Of a stretch of DNA of 48,963 bases, positions 33,968 through 42,693 are shown piece after piece (position 1 is the first letter of the stretch; every line of letters starts with the position of its first letter). A program made the translations under genes and the position numbers. This DNA comes from Lachnospiraceae bacterium A4 (lineage in GTDB: Bacteria > Bacillota > Clostridia > Lachnospirales > Lachnospiraceae). Location of the stretch: assembly GCA_000403215.2 (NCBI GenBank), contig KE159532.1, positions 136,927 through 185,889 on the forward strand, written 5' to 3'. The notes below the pieces were generated by a model. That model had not been told where the DNA came from. It did no database searches and saw only the letters and a program-made list of their open reading frames with translations.

Positions 33968-36900
33968 ATGAAGCCAGTAAAGCTGATTATGAGTGCATTT
34001 GGACCATATGCGGAAAATACAGAGATTGATTTTGAGCGTCTGGGTAGTCAAGGGCTGTATCTGATCACCGGAGATACCGGCGCCGGAAAAACGACGATTT
34101 TTGACGCGATCGTGTTTGCCCTGTATGGAGAGGCGAGCGGTGATGTGCGCAGGGCGGATATGTTTCGCAGCAAATATGCGAAGGACGAAGTGCCGACCTT
34201 TGTGACGTTTATGTTCGACTACCGCGGGAAGCGTTATCAGGTAAAACGCAATCCTGAGTATCAGCGTCCCAAGGGGAGAGGGACAGGCTTCACAACGCAG
34301 AAGGCGGAGGCGGAGCTGGTCTATCCAGATAATAGAACGCCCGTCACCAAATCCAAAGAGGTGACAAAGGCGGTGACAGAACTTATCGGATTGGACCGGA
34401 GACAGTTTACCCAGATTGCAATGATTGCGCAGGGTGATTTTCAGAAGCTTCTGCTGGCTGGCACAGAGGAGCGGGGCAATATTTTCCGGCAGATTTTCAA
34501 GACAGGGCTGTATCAGACCCTACAGGGAAAGCTCAAGGATGCGGTGAAGGCACAAGGGGCAGAATATACGGAATTAAAGCGCAGCATCAGTCAATATATG
34601 GAAAGCATTGTGTGCACACAAGATACGCCCGCCGCAGAGAAGATGCGCCAGCTCTCGAAGGAAAAATTTGACGGCAGAGTCGGCGAGGGATTGGAATTGC
34701 TCGGACAATTGTGCGATGAGGACAATGCTGTTTTGATGGACTTAGATCAACAGATGGAAACGCTGGAAACGAAGATTGAAGGCGAGAACCAGCTCATCGG
34801 AAATATCCGCGAAATTCGGGAGCAGCAGAAGGCGCTTGAAAAAAATCAGGAATTGCTGGCGCAGCTTGCGCCCAAAATGCAGCAGGCAGAGGCACAGTAT
34901 CGGCAAGCAGAACAAGACGCGGCACACTGCGGGCAGCTTACACTTGATATAGAAGAACTCCGAAAGAGCCTTGATTTATTTGACAAGTTACAACAGAAGC
35001 AGACAGAATTGGCAAAAGCACAGCAGACGATCACACAGCAAAGCGATGATAGAAACAATCTGACAGTGCAAAAAGAAATGCTCAAACAAACGCTTGATAC
35101 AGATGAGCAGGAATTAAAAGAGCTTGCTTTTGTTGGAGAAGAAAAAGAACGCCTAGAAAATAGTAAGGAGAAAAGCCAGCAGCAGCTTCAAAGCCTTCGT
35201 CAGCAGAAAAATGCTTGGGAGGAGGAGACGCAGCATCTGCAGGAGACGCAAGAAAGCATTGCAGCCAAACAGGAACAGGCGGCAGTGCTTGCCGAGCAGT
35301 CTAAGAAGCTAAAAGAACAGATTGCGCAGTATGCAGACCGAGAGACACTGCTGTCATTGACAAAAGCGCTACAGAACCAATTGACAGAGCGGGAACAGCT
35401 TTTACAGCAGGCACAGACAGAACACGAAGACTACTGGCATCAGTTGCACCGAATCGCGGAGACCATCAAGGAACTGGACGGGCAGAAAGCGGCGCTTTGC
35501 GAGGAGGAAAAACAGCGTAAGACAGAACTGGACCGATTAAAAAATGCAGGTGAGTTAGAGCTTCAATGGAAGCATAGTACAGAGACCGCACAGGAACAGC
35601 TTAGCACGTTTCAGACGCAGCGAGAAAGTCTGCATTTGCAGCAGGAGGAAGCCGCAAAGCAGGAGGAAGCATACCAAAAAGCGCAGGAACAGGCAGACGC
35701 GCACCAAAGACAGCAGGAACTTTTGCGCAGCGAGTGGGAGGAAGTAAAGGACGCAGAAACCCGCAGTTTACAATGCAAACAGGCGCAAAAAGAATTGGCA
35801 GAGCAGAGACAGGATTGTAAAAAACTTGTGGAAGAAATCTGTGTTATGGAAGAATTGGATGCGCAGTTGTACGCAGCACAGAAGGAGTATGTAAGCGCGT
35901 CAGCGGAAAAAGACCAGATCTGCGCAGACTGTAGAGATACTGAGCAGCGTTTTCTGGACGCACAGGCTGGAATGCTGGCGCGTACTCTGGAGGAGGGAAC
36001 ACAGTGCCCTGTCTGCGGTGCTACGCACCATCCAAAACCGGCCCCAATGCCAGAAACGGCGCCAGAAAAAAGGGAAGTGGACCGGAAAAAGGCACAGCTT
36101 ACCGAGGCGGAAAAAAAGACAGCGCACCTAAGTGCCACCGCAGGCAATTTGAACGACCGTTTGAAACAGCAAAAACAGACAGTTTGGGAACAGGCTGAAC
36201 GTATCTGGGGCGAGAGTGCTGAGTTACAAAAAGCATTGGCAGCGAATAAAAACAATGAAGATTTACCCAAACTACGGGAATGGATTGCAGCGAAGGAACA
36301 TCAGTTAAGAGAGCAGGAGCATGAGCTTGCATTGTCCGTGAAAAAAACCGAGAAAGACCAGCAGCGAAAAACGCAGTTAGCGCAGCAGCTCAAAGACAGT
36401 GAGGACGAGCAGCGAGATATCAATAAGGTGTTGCAGCAGGAAAATAAAGCGTTCGCAGCGGCTCAAGCCAAGCTGGAGGAGAAACAGCAGCAATGGAAAC
36501 AAATGCTTTCGGAACAGCAGTTTCCTGAAGCTGCAAGCGGCGATACAGACGCCATGGAAAATTATCTGCGTCAACGTTTTCAAGAATGCCAGTTACAGTT
36601 CAAGCAGGCAGAAACAGAGAAAAAGCGCCAAGCGCTATTGCTCGAAGAAGCAGAGCAGGCAGAGAACAAAAAACAGCAGCTTCAAGCGCAGCTGACAGAG
36701 GAGACAGCCAGAAGGGCAGAACAGGAGGGACAAAAAAAGAAACTGTATGGACAGACTGCGATCGAATTGGAGAAACTCAAATTACTCTGCACAGAAGCAC
36801 AAATGCATCTTGCGCAGTGTGAACATGCAGGATGTGATTTGAGGGGAGTTTCTTTTGAAATCCCAGCAAACGAAGCTGAAACAGAAGCAGTGAAAGAAGA

Positions 36901-38353
36901 ATGGATACGGCAGACATTACAGAGCGCCATATCCATTATTCAAGACTTTAAAAAGCAGCTTCAAGAGTGTGCCGATATCTTCGAAAAGGCGATTGCACAC
37001 CGCATGGAATTAGAACAAAAGCAGCAGGGGGCAGAGAGCGCATTATCACAGGAACAGACAGCGCTTATAGAGTTAGAAAAGGCACTGGAGGGAAGCAAGA
37101 GATTGCAGCGTGACAAGGCACAACAGCTATTTGCAAACCTTTGTGTGCAGTCACCGCAGCTTGGAGAGATTTATTTGCAGGCAGATGAAACGCCGGCAGA
37201 AGTCCTGCGTGATACGTTCAGCCGTATAGAAGCAGACGGTCAAGAACAGTTCAATGCATTTTTGGCGGCGCTGGCACAGAATGCCAGGAAACAATCCAGA
37301 AAACAGGAGTTAGACCAGCAGATTTCAGAGAAAAAGAAGCAGCTTGAGCAATTTGCGCAACAGCTTCAGAAAGCGGAAGTTTCACTGGAGAGACTTGCAG
37401 CAGAGCAGGATTCAAGGACAAAAGAACTGAATGATTTGCAGCAACAGATCGGGAGTGTCTCAAAAGAAGCCGTTGAAATACATATTGACGAATTGAAACA
37501 GCAGAAGCAGGCGTTGGAAACAGCACTGAAAACGGCAAAAGAACTGTGTGAGAAGTATAATACAGAGAAAACGCAGCTATCAGCTTCGATCAAAACACTG
37601 CAATCACGTCTTGACGCAGCAGGCGAGGCAGCCACTCTGCAAGAGGAAGAGGTGCTTGCAAGAAGAGCCAGATGGCAGCAGGAAAAACAGCGGCTGAGCG
37701 GAAAGCGGGACCAGACGAATACTGCCGTTTCTGCAAATCAGGAAATTTATCAAAAAGTCACTGCAAAACAGGAGAATATCTTAGCGGTTGAAAAGAAATA
37801 CATCTGGATGAAAGCGCTGTCTGACACTGCAAACGGAATGCTCACTGGAAAACAGAAGGTAGAGCTAGAAACCTATATTCAGATGACATATTTTGACCGC
37901 ATACTGCGACGCGCGAATCTGCGTCTCATGACAATGAGCAGCGGGCAGTATGAGCTAAAGCGCGAGACTGACAGCGAAAATCGCAGGGAAAAGGCGGGCT
38001 TGGAGCTGTGTGTCATTGATCATTACAATGCCACAGAGCGCAGTGTAAAGACTTTGTCCGGCGGCGAGACGTTTGAGGCATCTCTGTCGCTCGCATTAGG
38101 TCTGTCCGACGAAATTCAGTCCTATGCAGGAGGAATCCAGATGGATTCGATGTTTGTGGACGAGGGCTTTGGCTCGCTGGATGAGGAGGCGCTGGGGCAG
38201 GCGATGAAGGCGCTTATTCATCTGACAGAAGGCAATCGTCTGGTTGGCGTGATCTCGCATGTCTCGGAATTAAAGGACAAAATCGAACGAAAACTGGTCG
38301 TGACCAAGAACCGCGGTAGAGATGGCGTGAGCAGCAGCGTGCGGGTGGAATAG
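33968..38353 (+). CDS. sbcC: Exonuclease subunit SbcC, unusually long
   Basis: 1461 aa, ATG 33968 after GAGGGGGAG. Rad50-like ATPase of the SbcCD end-processing complex. N-terminal half-ATPase: FGPYAENTEIDF and Walker A TGDTGAGKTTIFDAI; Q-loop region QIAMIAQGDFQKLL. Two long coiled coils flank the zinc hook CPVC (C680, C683). C-terminal half: signature VKTLSGGETFEASLSLALGL and Walker B DSMFVDEGFGSLDEEAL, then HVSELKDKI. Usual members have 1000-1150 residues; here both arms are extended, very rich in Gln, Glu and Lys, placing the hook near the middle. The frame is continuous. Longer arms would give a longer tether between DNA ends (inference). Confidence 0.95.
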   Translation: MKPVKLIMSAFGPYAENTEIDFERLGSQGLYLITGDTGAGKTTIFDAIVFALYGEASGDVRRADMFRSKYAKDEVPTFVTFMFDYRGKRYQVKRNPEYQRPKGRGTGFTTQKAEAELVYPDNRTPVTKSKEVTKAVTELIGLDRRQFTQIAMIAQGDFQKLLLAGTEERGNIFRQIFKTGLYQTLQGKLKDAVKAQGAEYTELKRSISQYMESIVCTQDTPAAEKMRQLSKEKFDGRVGEGLELLGQLCDEDNAVLMDLDQQMETLETKIEGENQLIGNIREIREQQKALEKNQELLAQLAPKMQQAEAQYRQAEQDAAHCGQLTLDIEELRKSLDLFDKLQQKQTELAKAQQTITQQSDDRNNLTVQKEMLKQTLDTDEQELKELAFVGEEKERLENSKEKSQQQLQSLRQQKNAWEEETQHLQETQESIAAKQEQAAVLAEQSKKLKEQIAQYADRETLLSLTKALQNQLTEREQLLQQAQTEHEDYWHQLHRIAETIKELDGQKAALCEEEKQRKTELDRLKNAGELELQWKHSTETAQEQLSTFQTQRESLHLQQEEAAKQEEAYQKAQEQADAHQRQQELLRSEWEEVKDAETRSLQCKQAQKELAEQRQDCKKLVEEICVMEELDAQLYAAQKEYVSASAEKDQICADCRDTEQRFLDAQAGMLARTLEEGTQCPVCGATHHPKPAPMPETAPEKREVDRKKAQLTEAEKKTAHLSATAGNLNDRLKQQKQTVWEQAERIWGESAELQKALAANKNNEDLPKLREWIAAKEHQLREQEHELALSVKKTEKDQQRKTQLAQQLKDSEDEQRDINKVLQQENKAFAAAQAKLEEKQQQWKQMLSEQQFPEAASGDTDAMENYLRQRFQECQLQFKQAETEKKRQALLLEEAEQAENKKQQLQAQLTEETARRAEQEGQKKKLYGQTAIELEKLKLLCTEAQMHLAQCEHAGCDLRGVSFEIPANEAETEAVKEEWIRQTLQSAISIIQDFKKQLQECADIFEKAIAHRMELEQKQQGAESALSQEQTALIELEKALEGSKRLQRDKAQQLFANLCVQSPQLGEIYLQADETPAEVLRDTFSRIEADGQEQFNAFLAALAQNARKQSRKQELDQQISEKKKQLEQFAQQLQKAEVSLERLAAEQDSRTKELNDLQQQIGSVSKEAVEIHIDELKQQKQALETALKTAKELCEKYNTEKTQLSASIKTLQSRLDAAGEAATLQEEEVLARRARWQQEKQRLSGKRDQTNTAVSANQEIYQKVTAKQENILAVEKKYIWMKALSDTANGMLTGKQKVELETYIQMTYFDRILRRANLRLMTMSSGQYELKRETDSENRREKAGLELCVIDHYNATERSVKTLSGGETFEASLSLALGLSDEIQSYAGGIQMDSMFVDEGFGSLDEEALGQAMKALIHLTEGNRLVGVISHVSELKDKIERKLVVTKNRGRDGVSSSVRVE

Positions 38354-38417
38354 CATCGTGTGAAAAAAGAACAAAGATTTGCATACAGAGCTGCAAACAG
38401 AAAAAACAAATATGTAA

Positions 38418-38508
38418 CGGAGACGGAGGGATTCGAACCCTCGTATCAGTATAGCACCGATAAACTGATTTCGAGTCAGTCCCGTTATGGCCTCTTCGGT
38501 ACGTCTCC
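38418..38508 (-). tRNA. tRNA-Ser (anticodon CGA)
   Basis: Read on the complement from 38508: acceptor GGAGACG pairs with CGTCTCC and the discriminator is G, as in tRNA-Ser. The anticodon stem-loop GACTGACTCGAAATCAGT reads CGA. A long variable arm (class II) precedes GGGTTCGAATCCC, the T arm. CCA is not encoded. It runs toward the 3' end of sbcC. Confidence 0.96.
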
Positions 38509-38527
38509 ATATAAAATAATCATACAT

Positions 38528-38573
38528 GAAAGCGATTGATTTTTCAAGTGTTTTTGAAAAATTGATCGCTTTC
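38528..38573. other. Long hairpin upstream of the tRNA gene
   Basis: An 18-base arm GAAAGCGATTGATTTTTC (38528-38545), a 10-base loop, and the arm GAAAAATTGATCGCTTTC (38556-38573), two adjacent mismatches. It lies 20 bp before the tRNA 5' end. It may be a terminator for leftward reading or a small palindromic repeat element. Confidence 0.55.
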
Positions 38574-38775
38574 AGCGTTTGATGTTAAAAATTCTCGATT
38601 GAATACGCTGGGTAGCAGATGCATAACAGCAATGTAAATAGAGAAGAATCTGATAAGAGACCAATGTTCTATAAATATGATGCAAATTTGATACATTCAA
38701 CTGATACGCTAATAAAGACAAGTATTTTTATAAATAAGGCAGAACATTTATATTTTATAATAAAATCAAATCTGA

Positions 38776-38805
38776 TTGCCGCTGCCATTTTCATTGTGTT
38801 ATAAT
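38776..38805 (+). promoter_or_regulatory. Promoter of the Rpn-like gene, now upstream of a MITE
   Basis: TTGCCG (38776-38781), an 18-base spacer and TATAAT (38800-38805). The MITE at 38850 lies between it and the ribosome site, so the element is probably transcribed in the leader. Confidence 0.45.
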
Positions 38806-38849
38806 ATATATAACTTTTACAATCACTGAAACTGGGAAAGCAGTACTAA

Positions 38850-39004
38850 GGAACTATTCAGAAATTACTCATGACAATAACTTGCCTAAATGTCCATCTG
38901 CTGCATCAGAAAATCTTGACATAGCCCGCTATGCCTGCGATTTTCTTCTTTGCAGCTGAACATTTATGCGGCGTTCTTGTCACAAGTAATTTCTGAACAG
39001 TTCC
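38850..39004. mobile_element. MITE-like element, 155 bp, TAA target duplication
   Basis: The left end GGAACTATTCAGAAATTACT and the right end read on the complement (GGAACTGTTCAGAAATTACT) are inverted repeats with one difference in 20. TAA flanks both sides (38847-38849 and 39005-39007). The interior carries GAAAATC-...-GATTTTC around TAGCCCGCTATGCCT, related to the element at 1868-2038. It ends directly at the GGAGGAG ribosome site (39008-39014) of the Rpn-like gene. Confidence 0.8.
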
Positions 39005-39020
39005 TAAGGAGGAGAACATA

Positions 39021-40031
39021 TTGTCAGAGCGCGAGTCAAAACAGAAAAAAGCACATAAACAAGAACAAAAGGTGATTCCAGTAAACACAAAAGCAAAGGA
39101 CACATTTTTCAAAAAAGTGTATGAAAATGAGGAAAGGCAGCGAAAATTAGCTTCCTTCCTCTTGGGGATAGAAGCTGAGAAGGCAGCCACTGCAAATGTG
39201 CGCCCTGTACTGTTTGGAAATAAGGAGAATGATTTCTCATGCTTGTGTGATGATATATTCTATGTACTTACAGAGGCGCAGGCGTCCGTCTCACCGAACA
39301 TACCATACAGATTGCTGGAATACGCAACAGCAGGGCTGCGTTCCATGGTGGACAGCGAACAGTTGCTGTATGGGAGAAGGCGAGTATACTTTCCAATTCC
39401 GAAGCTCTATGTACTACAGGTTGGACTAGAACACAAAAAGGAACATCTGCCCCAAAAAGTACAGTATGACATGCATCTGAGTGAATTGTACCGGTCCGCA
39501 ACTGAAAAGTATGGAGAAGAGGCGCCCAAGCCAGACTTAGAAGCCACTGTACATGTCTATGATTTCCGCATGACGCTGGAGGAGGTACTGAGCTATATCG
39601 AACAGGGAGATTTGCCAAAACGTTTTGAGGCGTATGACAATGACATGAGGAATTATGCACTGGTTGCAAATGGAATAACCTACATGCAGAGAACAGAGAA
39701 AGATGCCAGATATAAAATGCCATCAAATAGAACAACAGTGGCAGAATACTTAGAACTGCTGTTAGAGAGAGGGATATTTGTAGATTTGTTGTCAGATAAG
39801 GAGGTATGCGATATGACAATGGCACAGTTTTCAAGAGATGATATATTAATCTACCAAGGCAGGGAAGAAGGCAGAGAAGAAGGAAGAGAGCAAGGAATTA
39901 AGGCGTTTATACTTGATAAGGTAGAGGATGGTGTAGCGTCAAGTACTATTATACAGAAGTTGAGAAAACATTTTGCATTAGATGAGGATACCGCAAGAGA
40001 ATATTTCAGAATCTATGGGAAATCCGAGTAA
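39021..40031 (+). CDS. Rpn-like PD-(D/E)XK nuclease family protein
   Basis: 336 aa with a TTG start at 39021, seven bases after GGAGGAG. It resembles the Rpn/transposase_31-like nuclease families (PDDEXK): KDTFFKKVYENEERQRKLAS at the start, a catalytic-type region CDDIFYVLTEAQASVSPNIP with Asp then Glu-x-Gln in place of E-x-K, and YRLLEYATAGLR, then YVLQVGLEH. Rpn proteins promote RecA-independent recombination; many relatives are multicopy and short-lived. The C-terminus has a GREEGREEGREQG repeat, a slippage-prone feature usual in this group, ahead of a helical tail. A MITE occupies its 5' leader. Confidence 0.75.
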   Translation: MSERESKQKKAHKQEQKVIPVNTKAKDTFFKKVYENEERQRKLASFLLGIEAEKAATANVRPVLFGNKENDFSCLCDDIFYVLTEAQASVSPNIPYRLLEYATAGLRSMVDSEQLLYGRRRVYFPIPKLYVLQVGLEHKKEHLPQKVQYDMHLSELYRSATEKYGEEAPKPDLEATVHVYDFRMTLEEVLSYIEQGDLPKRFEAYDNDMRNYALVANGITYMQRTEKDARYKMPSNRTTVAEYLELLLERGIFVDLLSDKEVCDMTMAQFSRDDILIYQGREEGREEGREQGIKAFILDKVEDGVASSTIIQKLRKHFALDEDTAREYFRIYGKSE

Positions 40032-40057
40032 AAAGTAATGTTTATGTTCGCGTGTAT

Positions 40058-40086
40058 AAAAAGGACTCTTTGAGAGTTCTTTTTTT
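40058..40086 (+). terminator. Intrinsic terminator after the Rpn-like gene
   Basis: AGGACTCT-ttg-AGAGTTCT followed by a run of T. Confidence 0.8.
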
Positions 40087-40606
40087 AGACACAGACCCGT
40101 GCAAAGAAAATAAGCCGCTAAAGCGCTACACGGATCATCAAATGCCCCGGCGGGCATGAACCGAAAAGCTGCAGCTATAACCAGGGAACCGGCCAGTGTA
40201 CCATTTCTTTCCAAAAAAGCCAGTGCCAGGATTGTCTGCATAAAGAGCAGTGTCATCCTAAGATGTTCAAACGTGTAAGCAGGAAAACGGTATCATCAAA
40301 GTCGAACCAGAGGGCGAAACAGCAGAGGGAACGCAGCACCGACGATTTTAAAAAGCAAAGCCGATTTCGAAATGGGGTGGAAACAATCCCATCCATCCTT
40401 CGCCGAAAATACGGAATTGATAAAATCCCGGTACGCGGACTGATACGGAGCCGTTTCTTCTTCGGATGCAAATAGGTGCGTTAAATATCAAAAAGTTCTG
40501 CAGATATATGCAGGGCCAGGATAAGTGCGCCCTCGAAATGGCAACTGCCTAAAAATGGTGGAATATCCCCCTGCCGTACGCAAAAAAAGCCATTCAAAAT
40601 CATCAT
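40087..40606 (-). pseudogene. Possible decayed membrane-protein gene, unidentified
   Basis: Leftward from ATG 40606 a 41-codon frame (…HFEGALILALHISAELFDI) stops at 40481. A shifted frame continues FASEEETAPYQSAYRDFINS and SKSALLFKIVGAAFPLLFRP, hits two adjacent TGA codons, then resumes HLRMTLLFMQTILALAFLER and IAAAFRFMPAGAF. The composition is protein-like with hydrophobic stretches, but I do not recognise it. No SD is convincing. It may be chance. Region 40607-40860 holds nothing else clear except TATCGTGAAAA twice (40648, 40809). Confidence 0.25.
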
Positions 40607-41016
40607 TTCTGAAAATTTACAGCAATATATTCAGTTTTCAAAGTTCCTATCGTGAAAAGGATAAAATACAAATACCCTTTTGACTACCTAATCATTAAAT
40701 ACATATATGGTAAAAATTGATGTTTCGACAGGGCAATACCATATAGACTATTTAACAAATAATGATGATAATTTCTGATTTTTTGTCTAATCTATAGACC
40801 AATTGTTTATCGTGAAAAATAGAGTTGAATATTTCGTCAGTTTTCGAGATGAATGAAGGGGACATAGTGAGTAAAAGTACAAAAGAAGGAATAATTATCT
40901 TTTATGTTATTGCTTTCTCAAAACATAAAAATAGAACGATGTATTTTGATTTTGGGCATAAACATTGAGCCTGACGATTTGGCAGACTTGAGAAAAAGTA
41001 TTAACAGGCTGGATGT

Positions 41017-42546
41017 TTATTGTGCTGCTAGTTCCGGATAGATTTTCCGTTTGGTTTCAATCAGGGCTTCCATAACCCGCCTCCCTTTATCGCTGACCAG
41101 ATATCTTCTGGAGTGTGGGATTTTCCGGATCAATCCATGGCCCCTGAGTTTTGAAAACTCCCGGCTCATTTTCCCACGACTTTTTGCAGATTCAGCCCCT
41201 TTTTTATAGAGACTTTGTCGGATATCGCGGTTGGTAAATCCACGGATCAGATAGCGGCCATCACAAATCGTTTCGAAAAGATGGAAGGTTTCAGGGGACC
41301 ATACATTATATCCACTGTAAGTTTTTCCCTTTACTTTCTTTTTCTGGCAGACATGATTGATTTCCTCTTCCACGCTTTTTTGAGGAATCACATGACACAT
41401 GGAATCTAAAAACCGTTTGTTTGCAGTTTTTGAAATCTCTGCATACCGATAGAGGTTTGCAATGGATTTCCCCATGGGAACCCACTGCCTCGAAGCCGTT
41501 CCGTCCTTATGATGGACCTCCTTATAAACCTTAAATTCCTTTGGGTCATTGATCGTCATTTCTATCCGAAGGCAGTTAAATTTATCATACATCTTGATAC
41601 TGTTGGACTTCAGCTTGAATTTAATCCTCCAGCCTACTGGGCGTTTTCGGTAATCGGAGACTGCTTCTCCCAGAAACTTTGCATTTAGTTTACGTCCCAG
41701 AAAGGAAAATACATCTGTGCATTTGAAGTCATAAAATGCGTGCCCAACCAGGGAGGGATAAATATCCTCCAGAGCTTCACGGCTCTCAAACATCACATCG
41801 GTTGCGAACTCGCATTGGTCAACAGACCAGTGGTAACCCTGATGGAAGATGGTTTCCAGCATATCAAGATAAGGGTTTACTTTATGCGCAAAGAAATCGA
41901 GCTGGCGGCAGAGTTTTTTTGAGTCAAATTGATCTGCCAGTTCCTGTGCTTTTGGAATGTCGCTGATTTCTGAAAAAGAATTATCATACATACGGTAGGT
42001 GATCCCGTTTTTATCAAACACATGCTTCATCATCTCCCTGCCGTTTATGTACACCTGGATCAGAAATGGGAACCATGTTTGGAGTTTTACATGCATGAAT
42101 CCAAACTCTTTATCGAGGTAATAGAAGTAATAGTATTTACATTTGCGGGTAACGCTGCGCAGTTCCAGGAGCCCGGAGGAGTTCTTTACTGGTTGGAGCA
42201 TCTGGCATCCTTCCACGACAGATAAGATACAGATCAGTCCTTGCTCAACAGGATTTTCGAGAAGGATTTTCCGCGCGTTTTCCTCTTTTGATATTTGTGA
42301 GGAAGAGAGGTAGACCAAAGGCCGGCCTTCTTTGGCGGCCATTTTCTCAACATAAGAGACAAGGTCATTGGTCATTTGGTTTGCATAGGCAGAAAAGTCT
42401 TTGAGAAGGAGGTTCATCTGTGACAAAAAATACATTCTGCCCGATACGGAAAAGAAGGGGAAAAGGTAACCTTTTATAATCATGCGGTCAAAAAATGCAA
42501 AAGTACCATTGATTTTTTTCTGGAATTGTTCTAATATAGTGTTCAT
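41017..42546 (-). CDS. 509-aa protein of unknown function, candidate transposase
   Basis: Leftward, ATG 42546 after AAAGGATGA. I recall similar proteins in very diverse bacteria, always unannotated, but know no function. Conserved-looking blocks: FDRMIIKGYL (19-28), YFYYLDKEFGFMHVKLQTWF (140-159), INGRE (167-171), QCEFATDVMF (244-253), FLGRKL (282-287), then RIKFKLKSNSIKMYDK with LRIEMTIN (307-333), and a C-terminal winged-helix-like part (about 433-495: GFTNRDIRQSLYKKG, FSKLRGHGLIRKI, RRYLVSDKGRRVMEAL). The YDK...LRIE strand pair faintly recalls rolling-circle initiators of the Rep_trans type (weak inference). Invariant acids D20, E246, D250, E329 could be catalytic. No DDE, HUH, serine or DEDD recombinase pattern is evident. 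Confidence 0.85.
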   Translation of the reverse strand: MNTILEQFQKKINGTFAFFDRMIIKGYLFPFFSVSGRMYFLSQMNLLLKDFSAYANQMTNDLVSYVEKMAAKEGRPLVYLSSSQISKEENARKILLENPVEQGLICILSVVEGCQMLQPVKNSSGLLELRSVTRKCKYYYFYYLDKEFGFMHVKLQTWFPFLIQVYINGREMMKHVFDKNGITYRMYDNSFSEISDIPKAQELADQFDSKKLCRQLDFFAHKVNPYLDMLETIFHQGYHWSVDQCEFATDVMFESREALEDIYPSLVGHAFYDFKCTDVFSFLGRKLNAKFLGEAVSDYRKRPVGWRIKFKLKSNSIKMYDKFNCLRIEMTINDPKEFKVYKEVHHKDGTASRQWVPMGKSIANLYRYAEISKTANKRFLDSMCHVIPQKSVEEEINHVCQKKKVKGKTYSGYNVWSPETFHLFETICDGRYLIRGFTNRDIRQSLYKKGAESAKSRGKMSREFSKLRGHGLIRKIPHSRRYLVSDKGRRVMEALIETKRKIYPELAAQ

Positions 42547-42632
42547 AGGATCATCCTTTCGTATGAATGCTTGCAGGGGAATTTAGTTCCCGATGGATTT
42601 GGTACAAGATACCGTATATGTGCATTATAGCA
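42547..42632 (-). promoter_or_regulatory. Element promoter and structured leader
   Basis: On the complement an extended -10, TGCTATAAT (42632-42624), without a good -35, starts a leader of about 70 nt. The leader contains GGTA-...-TACC (42601-42613) and GGGAA-tttag-TTCCC (42577-42591) hairpins ahead of the SD. The part of the leader covered by the second copy is identical. It could encode a short structured RNA. Confidence 0.45.
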
Positions 42633-42678
42633 CGTGCATCTACGAATAGGATGATTCTTTTTGCTTTTAGGTTTGATT

Positions 42679-42693
42679 GCAGCCGTAGGCTGC
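42679..42693. repeat. Terminal hairpin of the putative element
   Basis: GCAGCC-gta-GGCTGC, five bases inside the proposed end at 42698. The same hairpin is at 48876-48890 in the second copy. Subterminal hairpins are used for end recognition in IS200/IS605 elements; a similar use here is inference. Confidence 0.6.

Noticed and set aside
38418-38508. tRNA-Ser as attachment site of the mobile island
   Set aside because: The island starts more than 2 kb away on the 5' side of the tRNA, no repeat of the tRNA 3' end was seen, and no integrase is present.
38619-38804. 61-codon ORF between the tRNA and the Rpn-like gene
   Set aside because: No SD, and its end overlaps the promoter boxes; AT-rich chance frame.
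41017-42546. Group II intron or reverse transcriptase as the explanation of the repeated element
   Set aside because: No YADD box, no intron domain V-like hairpin, and the protein blocks do not fit reverse transcriptases.
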